A stretch of DNA of 64,000 bases, from assembly GCA_027924585.1 (NCBI GenBank), contig BSBM01000151.1, positions 9,023,501 through 9,087,500 of the forward strand, in the 5' to 3' direction. Under the pieces are notes generated by a model, which was not told the DNA's origin, made no database searches, and saw nothing but the letters and a program-made list of their open reading frames with translations. Each line of letters begins with the position of its first letter. Position 1 is the stretch's first letter. This DNA comes from Larix kaempferi. Lineage: Eukaryota; Streptophyta; Pinopsida; Pinales; Pinaceae. Both the position numbers and the translations under genes were made by a program. Positions 45,301 to 57,050 of the stretch are shown one piece after another.

Positions 45301-46849
45301 TTGAGGAGGACGATTTGGCTTGGAGAATCAAAATTGCACTCTTGAATATACACATAGGAGAATGCTATCAATTTGCAAGGTGGCCATAAGCAATTGAGGT
45401 AAGATCTACAAGGTATGTGCCTTTTTCATTCAATCTTTCTTCATTGGTCACAAACCCTAATTAATTGAAACCCTCATTTTGGTTTTTCTTAGATCTACTT
45501 AGATCTAGCCTTGCTTTTGAAAACATCTTAAGAACCCACCTCTATAGCATCCACCCCTAGTTGGATCTATAGTTTGGTGGTGTTTGGGTTAAAATTGACA
45601 CACTTTTCAAGGCAATATAACCCTCTTGAACTAAATCACACTTCCTTGGAGAGGCTTGTTGGGTTAGATCTAGCATGTGGGTAGGTGAGATCCCACTTGA
45701 TTTGCAATCTACACACTTGATAACCTACCCCTAGACTTTTACTTGGGTGATTTCTACCTTGTGGGCATCATTCCACATTTTAAGGGATTAAAACCCCCTT
45801 TTGAACTACTTGGCACCTTAAAACTCAGATCTAGTAAGATCTAACCCTTGGATTGACTTGATTTTCTAGATCCACATAGATCATTGCCTAAACTACTTGG
45901 ATCTACAATTTGGTGGCCATTGGATTTGATTTGACACACCTTATCCACCTTTTAGCCCTCCTTGAGCAAGGTCGCACTTCCTTGGGTGACTGAGTGTGCC
46001 CACTTCTAGGACCTGGGTAGTAGATATTTCAGTGGATTTGGAACGGGCATACCTTAAAACCTATATCTAGAGTATCATTTTGTGACGATCTGCCTTGGGG
46101 GTAGCATTCCTTGTTTTAAGGGATTATGGCCACTTGGGTCATTTCATGAAATCTTAGATCTAGCAAGATCCAACCACTCTATCTTAATTAGCCCACTTGT
46201 CTTGACTTCTAGGTGTACTGATCTACACTTTGACATATCTTTTGACTCCATTAACCCATCCAATAAGGCACTAGTCCTCCTTAAGCAAGTCACACTCCTT
46301 GGGAATTGTGTCAAACCTTAGATCCAGTAAATGGGTACTCCTAGTTCCAACTTAGATCCATAGATCTACTCATTACGTATCCTCTAGTGCCAATTGCATC
46401 CCTTAATTTCACCTTGTGGGTCCACATTAAGCCATTTCACATATTCCAAGAAAGTAGGACCCACTTGTGTAACACATGGTACTAGATCTTGTCATTATAA
46501 CTAATCATGTGGCCTAAATCATACATTGGTTGAAACACTAATCATCTCTCAAACCATCTTCAACCATACTTCAATTTCTAGGTCCACTTTACCTTGCATT
46601 GGTTTCTGTAACTTACCATTTACTCATCCCTAGGAACCTTTGTCTGGGTCCAATCATTTTTGATTGGTTATAGGGTCTCCCCCTAGGGTTTGATTTATCT
46701 AGATCTAAAGCGAAGAGTGCCTCGGTTGACATGACTCCCACCTTGTATTGGGAACCATGGCATCTCTTGGGTCACTTCTTTAGTTGTCCATCTCCTCTAC
46801 CATCCCGGATGGGATACCACTAGGGACAACTACAAGTTGCGTGATAACA
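42378..46849 (+). mobile_element. family A solo-LTR-like element, complete, sense
   Basis: It is 4472 bp, from TGTTATCAAACCATAG to AGTTGCGTGATAACA. It is flanked by GCTAC (42373-42377) and ACTAC (46850-46854), a target duplication with one mismatch. The flanks join into one A-family sequence ('gcggctaccttgcaaattgataatcc'), so it inserted into another A copy. The TATA box TATAAG lies at 44905. Coding potential is absent throughout. Regions after 45060 and 45280 have pyrimidine-rich stretches ending in cag or tag that look like splice acceptors in a long leader. Confidence 0.85.
44905..44910 (+). promoter_or_regulatory. TATA box of family A LTR
   Basis: CCTCTATAAGGAGGAGACC at the same relative place as in the other copies, about 2.5 kb from the 5' end and 1.9 kb from the 3' end. 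Confidence 0.55.
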
Positions 46850-46854
46850 ACTAC

Positions 46855-46902
46855 CTTGCAAATTGATAATCCTTCCTAAGTGAGGCAATCGAGAGTGAGA
46901 TC
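46855..46902 (-). mobile_element. short family A remnant between two insertions
   Basis: 'cttgcaaattgataatcc...gagatc' continues the A copy interrupted at 42378 and is itself interrupted by the copy starting at 46903. Confidence 0.5.
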
Positions 46903-47142
46903 TGTTATCACCAAACTTGTAGTTGCCCCTAAAGATGGATCCAGAAGGATGGTAGAGAGGATGGGCAACCAAAGAGGTGAACCACGAGAGCCTCGATTCC
47001 CAAAAGGATTGGTTGTCACGCCAATCGAGGCACCCTTCGCTTTATGTTATCAAAGCCAAGGTAACAAAGGGGGAGACCCTGATCTATTCCCGACAGGAGA
47101 GATCTAACCAGATCACCAGATCAAGCTATAGAAATAGGGTAC
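46903..47142 (-). mobile_element. family A LTR 3' end, interrupted
   Basis: It begins TGTTATCACCAAACTTGTAG and continues beyond the nested copy at 51691. The two parts meet at the GGTAC duplication of that nested copy. Confidence 0.65.
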
Positions 47143-50100
47143 TGTTATCACATATATAGCAGCCGGGCTACCATACATTATTTTTCTGATTCCAGTACAC
47201 TATTCAGCTAGTTCCCTTACATTGAGATGTTGAGATGAGCATCTATATTGGATCACTATCAGATTTTGGACAACAGTTGTATTCCCCATGCCATGACTGA
47301 GTCTCGAGACACTCAGAGAGATGACCGATGTAGCCATTACACCATTTGTACAGAGGAGTCAGTAGTGCCCAGAGTTACAGCAACAGTTTCAGAGGACGGA
47401 TGATGGTACAGGTGATGAGCATTCAGGTATATGATTCAGCAGGTATATCATGGTGTTGTGGTTATATTGCTTTTATATTTATTCTTATAGCATGTCTTAG
47501 CACTTAGTGTCATGATCTGGCGATCATATAGATATGTGGACCTGGTTGATCTTATTATATATATTATATTGTCCCTACTCAGACTTAGAAGTTCACTATT
47601 CATACTCATTGGTCTTACCCTCCTTAGGGAGAATAGAGGTGATCATTCCACCATACCTTGGCTTGCTAGTGTCGGCTCCATTATTCATTGTCTTCATCCA
47701 TCCATTGCCTACCTTTTAGTTTATCACCCTGACTTACTACTTGACTAGTGACATGGAGGATCTTTTCCCCACTGTAGCCTCTGTATTGGATGAGCTTCCC
47801 TGTTTATTGTGTCTCGGCTCTGAGTTGGTAACAAAACTTACCTATGGTGAGTTGGAGTTCCTTGTGAATTCCCCCTAGTCACTAAAGTTGTGTTGGCTAA
47901 ACCTGAAACTTTTAGTGCTGCCATGAATACAAAGTCTGGAAAAAATGAAATGCTATATCTTGTATGAAAGGCCCATTCATGCAATGTGTTTGTAAACACA
48001 CATGAATGAAAGGTATGGCAAATGAAAATGGCAATGAAAATAAAATGTTATATCTTTTAGAAATGTAAATACCTAGGTAAACAAGCTGTCTGTGACACAG
48101 CTAGAAGTGCTCAGGTAAACAAGTGCCTTAAAAACACACCTGCAACAGAAAGCTTAAATAAATGTAAATCTATGCAATGTGTTTATAAACACACATAGAT
48201 CAAGGCTATGGAAACTTCAGGCCCAAAAAGCAGTGGAACTTAAATGCTATATCAAAACAATTGCTGGCCTTATTTGTATTATGGATTGTGCGCATCTGTT
48301 AAAGGTGAATAAACCCTCTTTGAACAACTCATCCATTTGTTAGACACCGCCATTCCCTGTGTTGTTGCTCATTCAGTATATACTATGGTGTGTATTCCCT
48401 TTCCCTTTGCCAAAGTGTCACAAAGTTAAGTCCGTCAAGTCATCCCTTAGCCTAGCCAGTTATTTTAGCCTTCACCCTTCACTAGCAAATTGATCACAGC
48501 TATGAAGTGAGTATGATCTTGAAAGTCGACTCTGAGTAATAATAATACTTAATGACATTATATATTTGGATTTAGATCGTCAGTAATGATTACTTTGTGT
48601 TATAATTGTTATTTGAATAAGTTGTAGAGCATGCATTAACCTTTGACACTTTGCAGCAGCTTCTGATGATGGTCTGAGTTATATTTGGTCATGTTGACTT
48701 GGTCAAACCTAGTTTGACCAAGGTCAACCATAGGACACGAGATGGTTAGACCTTGTGATGATATGGATAGATGATATATGGTCTATGTACATGTACATGA
48801 TGATTCTATGCAGCAGCTACAGGGTTATGATGATGATTCATGGTTTACAACAGTATTTGATCATTTACAGATTATTATTATTTGACCTGTTCCGGTATAT
48901 TAAATATATATTTTGATCATGCAGAGATTCATATGGTGTATGAGTACACATCTTGGATAGATTTGGACCTTCTGAGTCCGATGAGACAGTCTGTTTTCAG
49001 TTCCGAGCACTTACAGTGATGATTGAGCCTCAGTAGGCTATTCGAGTGCAGTTTTGGTCTGTCGGAGACCCTCTCAAAGCAGATGTGATTTTTATCCGGT
49101 TGACCTAGGGCGTTGTGCTTGGAGGGGGTGGTCCAGCCACTTGTTTTTATCATATTACCCCCATCCCGGACACATTGGTGCCCTCACCTTGACAGCGTAG
49201 GCACTCCAGGAGGCATTTTGGGGCAGTTTCACGCTTCTCGAGGCATTTCAGGATTGGTAGAAATGGCTATTGAGGAATTCGATTTGGGCTACTGAGGCAA
49301 TGTCTTGGCATGGGATGATCAGTGATGATGGATCGATGTCTTCCACACCTACTCCAGCAGTTTCAGCTTCATCGGGACCCGCATCCATCACTTATGGCAC
49401 TTTCTGATGATTTTTGAGGCCTTTTGAGGCCTACGATTTGTCCATAGAGGCACGATTTGGTATATTGATGACTATTTTATTATTATTGTGCTATGGGGAT
49501 TGACCAAGGGTGGCTAAAATTACCCCTTGGACCCACCATGAGCTTCTTATTATATTTTGTCATCATGATTTGGAGGGATTCCCCTCTCCTAGGGCGATTT
49601 TGTCCACTTATGTTATATTTTATTAGTGATCCATGTATTTTATTGTTGAGCTCATCTCAACCATTGATTAGACATTTGTATCTTTTAATATTAGCCACTC
49701 ATTCAAAAAGTGGTTAGGATTTTGATGCCTCTCCTTCCTATTTAAAGGAGAGAGCTTTTCATTGTAAAGGGACTTGTGGCTCTGGATTATTGGAAGAGAA
49801 AATTATTATTGCATCTATCTCCAGAGTTGTGGTGAATGTTTTTGGTGTTCATTCGTTGGTTCTTCCTTTGCACTGAGTTATTGGAGATCTTGTTTTGCCA
49901 TATCTTTTGTACCACGTTTTTGCATCTACAGGTGGAGGCCGATTTGCTTTGAGGAGGAAGTATTGGTAGGGGAAGACTCTCCCTACTTCTTCTTTGGATC
50001 TCTTCGTTGGTAACAAGGAGTATTACTGTCCCAAGACCTTCTATTCTATGTTATCATTACATTTTACTTGTATTTCCTCCATACTTGACCTCTTTGATTG

Positions 50101-51690
50101 AAATTTATTTTCCTTGGATTGACAGGTAGAGGAGGGCGCACTTGTGGGCTAGGGCATCAATTTGGCAAGCAAAATCAAGAATTTCTCATTTGATCTCTGC
50201 GGGAATCTTCCTCAACATCAAAGCATCTCTCTTCATCACTCAGGTATGATCTCAAGGTAAGTTCTATCTCCATGATCTATCCACTTGTCTAAAACATTTA
50301 AACCCTAATTAATTAAAACCCCCATTTTTACATTTTTTTAGATCTACTAAGATCTAGTGGCTTCTTGGGTAAGATATTTAAAACCCACCTCTATAGTATC
50401 CATGGCATCCCAGATCTATAGTTTGGTGAGGATTGGCCTCCATTTGACCCTCTTCCCAAGGCATTTAACCTCTCCAAGCAAGGGCGCACTTCCTAGTTTG
50501 GGTGGGTTGACCTAGATCTAGTACGTGGGTAGTTGAGATTCCACTTGATTCGTGATCTACACATCTAATAACCTACCCCCAGATTGTCACTTTTCTGATT
50601 TCTACGTTGTGGGCCCTATTCCACATTTTAAGGGATTTAATCCCATTTTTGGACCACTTGGTATCTTTAAACTCAGATCTAGCAAGATCTAGCCATCGGA
50701 TTGCCTTGAAATTGTAGATCCATATCCTCACCTGATCAACCTACTTGGATCTAAAATTTGGATGCCATTGGAGTTGTCTTGATTGATTTATCCCACTTTT
50801 TAGCCTCCTTGGGTAAAGTCGCACCACCTTGGAGAAGTGAGTTGGTCCATTTCTAGGATGTGGGTACTTGAGATTTTAGTGGATTTGGAACGAGCATAAT
50901 TCAAAACCTAGGTCTAGTTGGTCACTTTATCAAATCTTGCCTTGGGGATAGCATTCCTTGTTTTAAGGGATTGTGGTCCACTTAAGTCAAACCTTGAATC
51001 TTTAGATCTAGACTTATTCATCCATCAAACCTTTAATTGCCCACTTGCCTCACGCAATAGGAGTCATCAACCACAAGTTCACTTTGACCCCATTAATCCC
51101 AATTCCCAAGGCACTGATCTCTCTCCAAGTCAATTCGACTTTCCTAGATTGTTGGATTAACTTGTGATTTGATCCTTTTGTGGTGGACTAAACCCTTTGA
51201 TGTCATCATATATCATGATCAAGCTTGTCACTTGTACTAGTTAGCCCCAATTTAACCCCTAAACTACCCTGCATTGGACACGGTTCCCAAGGCAGTGGAT
51301 TTTCTCACATTGAACTAGTACTTTAATCTTGGATCTCATTTCAAATATTATAAGTCACTCTCACATCAACAATGAACCAAAGCTATACTCATTGAACCCC
51401 TCACTTGTCTTGTGACTTCATCCTTAGGTCTAGGATAAACCATACACCTTACTTCACTTAGAGTTAACTTGATTTGGTGTCTTGGTTTTGATCTCTCCTG
51501 TCGGGAGTAGATTGGGTCTCCCCCTTTGTTGTCTGGGTTAGATAACATAAAGCGAAGGTTGCCTCGACTAGCGTGACAACCATCTATTGGAGGTCGAGGT
51601 GATCGTGGTTGCATCTTTTGAGTTGCGCTTCCCTATTGCGATCCATGAGTGGATACATCCATAGGGGTAACCACAGTTTAGGTTATAACA
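47143..51690 (+). mobile_element. family A solo-LTR-like element, complete, perfect duplication
   Basis: It is 4548 bp, from TGTTATCACATATATAG to TTAGGTTATAACA, flanked by GGTAC at 47138-47142 and 51691-51695. It inserted in opposite orientation into the A copy that begins at 46903. The TATA-like TATTTAAAG is at 49739. No internal region or ORF of note. Confidence 0.88.
49739..49747 (+). promoter_or_regulatory. TATA-like box of family A LTR
   Basis: CCTATTTAAAGGAGAGAGC, aligned with the boxes at 35320 and 44905. Confidence 0.5.
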
Positions 51691-51695
51691 GGTAC

Positions 51696-54461
51696 GTAAG
51701 GTGATAGGTATGGAACCATAGATTTAAGGAATTAGGGTCACTGTGGAGGCTTAAGAAATATAAGATTTGGATTATGGTGTTTAGGCACAGTGACACTATG
51801 ATTACAAGTGATTCCAAGATTCAACTGCTAGTATAAATGATCAAATTCAGCTTCCTTGGGAAACGTGACCCTTAAAACAGGGAAAGTGTCCCCAAGAGTG
51901 GATCTAAGAATTAGGGCTTTCTAGCACTGCTTGACAGAAGGATATGACAGTGTTAAAACAAACAAGCTTGCAAACCAGGAACAAACGACAGGAAAACCAG
52001 CGACTCAGGGAATGCGTGAGGGTTAGGAGATCAGTGCCTTGGGAATTGGGCCTAGTGGAGTCCTCCAACCATGACGTCTAGGAGAACCCACCTATGGTTT
52101 GGCCAAAGCAAGAATACCCATAAATGGTTTTGCGGTAAACCAAGTCGTTTGAGCCAGGAAATTTTTCGATTAATTTAAATGAGGGTTTTTAAATTAAATG
52201 AAGATGGCCAATTGATTGGAACCCAAAAATAACTGAAATACAAGTAGATCTTACCTGGATAATCTTGCGGATGCCTTGATACTGATGATCTGTGCCTTCC
52301 CGATCAATTTGAAGAAGTTTGAGTGAGTGTCCAAGTGAAATCGATTTTCGCCAAGAAGCCAATGTGCCCTCCTCTTCTGCACAACAAACTACCTAAGTTA
52401 GATTCGAAGCGTCAAGATAAAAAGACTAATTCAACAAGAGACATATAAAGATGAATTCAAAGATCACAATGAAGCTATTGAAAACCCCCTGATACAAGCA
52501 AACCCAAGTGAAACGAGTTGAGGATGCCCTGCAAAAGCGCCCAAGTGAAGTCGCCCTCCTGTAGACAAAACACAGTTTCCACAAATATTTTGGATTACAG
52601 TTTCCACAAATATTTTGGATTCACCACAAAACTCCAAATGCTAGGTGACAATAGACTTTCCAATCAATATCTAAGAACATCACATCAAAGAGAATCCAAG
52701 AAGTGTTTGCAAATAAATCTTTATTATTCAAATTCCAAAAGCCAAAAGTCCCTTTACAATGAGAGGCTCTCTCGTATATATAGCTATGAGAGAGACCAAA
52801 ACCCTAACCACCTTTTTAATGAGTGGCTAAGATTAAAAGATACAATAGTGATAATCTACGGTTGAGATGAGCTCAACATAAAGTACATGGATCAACTAAA
52901 AAATATAACAATGTCATGGACAAAATCGCCCTAGGGGGACGTCCCACTCCAAGTGACTAGGAGAACATAATATAATGCTCATGGTGGGTCTAGGGGGTGA
53001 CATATAACCTCCCTATTGTGTCCCCATGGCACAATAATCATCAAATACATCATCAAAGTGTAAAATCATGCCCAACAGGGAAAGTCGTGAGCCTCCAAAG
53101 GCACCATGAAACCACAAAATGTTATATGTCTACTGCTGCAAGTGCCTACTGCTTAGTGCAAATGGTTAAGACATGCTCTTTTAATCATTTTCATAGTGAG
53201 ACTTAAAGTATTAAACATCATTTCACTGGCAGTTTAAATATTATTATAAAGCATAAGTTCAAATAATTATTTACTTTACAAAAGAACCTCAAGGATATAC
53301 TCACTGTGTAGACATGATCAATCAACTAGCAAAGGGTGAAGGTGAAAAATACAAGGCTAGGACAAGATGATTCAACTGACTCAACACAGTGATACTTTGG
53401 AAGAGGGAAAGGGAATACACACTTAAGCATATGTCGAATAAAATATACGAAGGGAATGGCAGTGTCTCACAGATGGAATAAGTTGTTTAGAGAAGTGTTT
53501 ATTCAACCTTGGCAAATGTCTACAAATCACATAATTTCATTTCATTTCCTTGGCCAGTAGTCTTTGGATTTAGCATATATTTAACCACTGCTTTCATTAG
53601 GCCTATACAACCCTTTTGGGGATTTCACCTGTGCTTAGAAGCACAACTACTAAAGCTTTCATCCAGGGTGCTTTTAGTTTCCTTAATATTTTATTTGACA
53701 ACCCTTTTGGGGATTTCACCTATGCTTAGAAGCATAACTACTAAAGCTTTCATCCAGGGTGTTTTAAGTTTGCAATTTATTCAATTTCACAACCCTTTTG
53801 GGGATTTTGCATGTGTTTAGCAACACAACTACTCAAGCTTTCATGTAGGGTGTTTATTCATTTCAGTTTCCATAAATGATGGTAGTATAATTTGCTTAGG
53901 TTTTAGCCAACACAACTCAGGCAACTAGGGGGACTCTCTACACTCAAGACCAAACATCGGGGCAACCGACTAGAGTGATCAAGGTATCAAATCCAACTCG
54001 CCAAAGGGTAAGTTCTGTTGCCAACTCAGAGCCGAGACACAAACTAACAGGGATGCTATCCAACATAGAGGCAAAAGTGGGGAAGTCCTCCATATCACAG
54101 GTTGAGGTGTAAGTCAGGGTAAAAACCAAAAGTGGGTACGACAGCGGATGGATGGGGAGAGTGAAGGTGATGCCTATGCTAGCAAGCCGTAAAAGGTGGG
54201 AATGATCATGTCCACACTCCTAAGAGGGTAAAAAAACCAATGTGTATAAAACAAAAGCTTTTACATGTAAGTAATACAACCATTTAGATAATCAATAAAA
54301 ACCATTTTCATTTTATATCGATACACTGCCAGATCATGATTGCTATATACTAAGTCAAGCTATCAAAATGACCAAAAGAGCAAGATAATAAAACCAATGC
54401 ACATCATATACCTGCTGGGCCATATACCTGTATCTGCTATCTGGATCACCTGTAACCACTG
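51696..54461 (-). mobile_element. family A LTR, continuation of 46903-47142
   Basis: It follows the antisense A order to 'cacatcatatacctgctgggccatatacctg', with a minus-strand TATA run at 52775-52782. Around 53070-53160 it skips roughly 1.1-1.2 kb present in other copies, so it carries an internal deletion. It is interrupted at 54462 by the B element and ends at 59342. Confidence 0.65.
53607..53870. repeat. three-unit 91-bp tandem repeat within an A copy
   Basis: ACAACCCTTTTGGGGATTT begins at 53607, 53698 and 53789, each followed by 'tgcttagaagca(c/t)aactactaaagc' and 'catccagggtg'. Other A copies have a single unit here, so the triplication is private to this copy. Confidence 0.85.
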
Positions 54462-56185
54462 TGTTACCAACATATTTGTACCATAGTTGGATTATTTGAA
54501 GAGCCGCCATTTGACAAACATGATAAGTGTTTGTGCTCCAGTGTATCAGATGATCCATCCTTTGTGCCTAGCCAGTTTGTTTTTTGTCTTGAAATGACCA
54601 TGCCCCACGGGGGTTTTGTAAAAAGTGTACTAGTAGGGTTTAAGTGGCTCGTTCACCCATGACTGGTTTGTCAACTAAGGTATTCCAGGGAGTTTTTTAC
54701 CCTGACTAATTATACTTTTCCTACGGGCGAGGTATAATTGACAAGTTTTTCTCCCGCTTCCTCCAAAGCTAGAATGCTCGATTTTGAAATTCTGGCCATG
54801 GGGGGTTATTAGAGTCCAACTGATGAATATGAACCTACTAGACACTATCAGTCGAGTCAGTGGTCATTTCCTAGGTCTTTAGAGGTATTTAAACGTTGTT
54901 CGAAATTTTTTTTACCGGACGCGTTGGACAGTTAATTATTTTATTTTTTTTAATAAAATTTTCCATAGTTTAAATGGAAAAATTCAAGTTGTAATATGTC
55001 AGTCATCCGGGGGTGTTTTTCAGTGATTGGAGGCTTGATTCCTAAGCCAAAAAATCATACTTAGACCCCGGACACCTTTATCCTAAGTTTCGGGTCGTTA
55101 TTTAGCCACTTAATTAATAATTCCTCAAAAAATCAATAAAGAGGGTTATTAATTAATTAAAAATAAAAAAATTAATAATTGGTGATAATCCAATTCTCTC
55201 CAAAATAATCCAAATTGGATTATTTCAGTGGCTAAATGACATGGCACCTGGCATTAATGAAGATTCCAGTCATCTCAATCATCATCCAGTCAACGACCCA
55301 GTCAGCAATCAGTGATTAACTCCAAGCTAATTCGCCCACCTTGCATACAAAACTCGATTTGGTTATGTGGCATGAGTATTAAATGGTTTTTGAGTTAAGT
55401 TTTGTGCATTGAATGGGAGTGGGGGCGCCTTGACTAGGTGGAGGCCACCTCCCACTCTCAACCACCAAGGATCTCCATCAAGATCGAGTTAACTCCAAGC
55501 CATCTACCACAAAGCCTCACGAATATCCTCATTCTCACGTTGATCTTTGGTTGAAGCTCGAGTTAGACATATGGCACATGATAAGTGGGTTGTTGGATGC
55601 ATTTATATCATGATAGGCGCCCCCACTAAAAGATAGGGCCACATCATTAAGCTATCTCCCTCTTAACTACTCACATCCCACGAATGGCTCATGCATTAAA
55701 CCCTCAACCCTCACGTATATTCCTTTGTATCACGAGTTCCTCCACTTGGCATTCGTTCTTTGGATGATTAAGTGAGAGTTAATGTTTTGGTAGGCGCCCT
55801 TCCTAAACTTGTGCAATCACAAGGCTTGGCTCCCATGCAATTCGAATCCCCATTCCCCACCAATTACTCATTGCATTAAAACCTATGCTCACGTGTTTCT
55901 CCTTAAACGCTCAAGCCTATCTCCTTTGGAATTCATGTTTACACTTGGCATCTTTTATATGGAGGATGATATTAACAAGATAGAGGTGGGGGGTGCCTTG
56001 CCTAGGTGGAGGCCACCTCCCCTCTCCTCATTCAATACAAACTTGAGTTATATGGAAGGTGAAGCACTCCAAGCTTGTTGACATGGATTTGATTGGGATT
56101 TTGATGGAATTCGAATTTGCCAAGTGCCATTGGCTCTCTCTTGGATGCCGATTCGAATTAGGCTACCTTAGCTTTTGTATTTTGT

Positions 56186-56192
56186 TATAAAA
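56186..56192 (+). promoter_or_regulatory. TATA box of family B element
   Basis: TATAAAA in TTGTTATAAAAGGAAGGC, followed within about 30 bp by a likely start region, then AATAAAAT at about 56267. Confidence 0.5.
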
Positions 56193-56579
56193 GGAAGGCA
56201 TTGCCTCCTTCTTTCACATGGATTTTTGTGCAAAGAAACTCTGGTGAAAATTGTAAGCTCTTGTTTAATAAAATGTTTTGAGACTTTGGAGGTCATTCGA
56301 TTGGGCTTTTGGCATTGTGTCTTCATCTCACCCTACTCTTATTTTGTAAATTTGATTATGATGCTTATTGAAGACTAACAATCTAGTACTTAGGCTTCTA
56401 ATCTCTTGCATTGAGTGTTTGTGTCTTCAGGGAATTCATCCATTGGGAGCTATTGGCATTTAATACCTTCACCAATCAAGTGTTCCATTTATCTTAATAT
56501 TTTGTTTGCAGGGTTGCGAGCTTCTCCAAGTACCTCTTGCATTCTCCAACAAAGAACTTCATTCAAACTATTGGTCACC

Positions 56580-57050
56580 TTGGTCTACGAGCTTCTATCT
56601 TCCAGCTATCTTTTTCTCCTTGAAATCTTTTTCCCTTGCCTTGCTAAGCCTTCTTCTTATAGCCATTTTTATCACCCTACCTTCCTCCCTCTCATCCTGG
56701 TTTTTCCTCCCTTCTCCTTGCTATCATCTCTCCCAATCTTCCTCACCTTTCTCCCTTTCGTCCTACCCTCTTTTCATCCATCTCCTCCTTTCGTTTTTCC
56801 TCCTTTAGTACCCCCTTCTCCTAGCTTTCTCCACCTTCTCTTTCTTTTGTCTTTTCTTCTCCTTAAGCTTACCTCTTTCCTCTTGTCCACCCTTATTTCT
56901 CACCCTTTCTTACCTTTCGTTTTGGCCCTTGCTTCCTCCTTCTTCCCTTTCCTTTCGTCCCACCATCTCTTGCCTCATCTTGGCTTTCTTTTGCTCTATC
57001 CTTTCTTCTCTCCTCTCGTCTATCCTCCCTCCTTTCGTCTATATCCTTTG
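56580..57050. repeat. long pyrimidine-rich tract
   Basis: About 470 bp are dominated by C and T on the plus strand, in words such as cttcctccctctc, with only scattered purines. No fixed period was seen. Confidence 0.75.
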
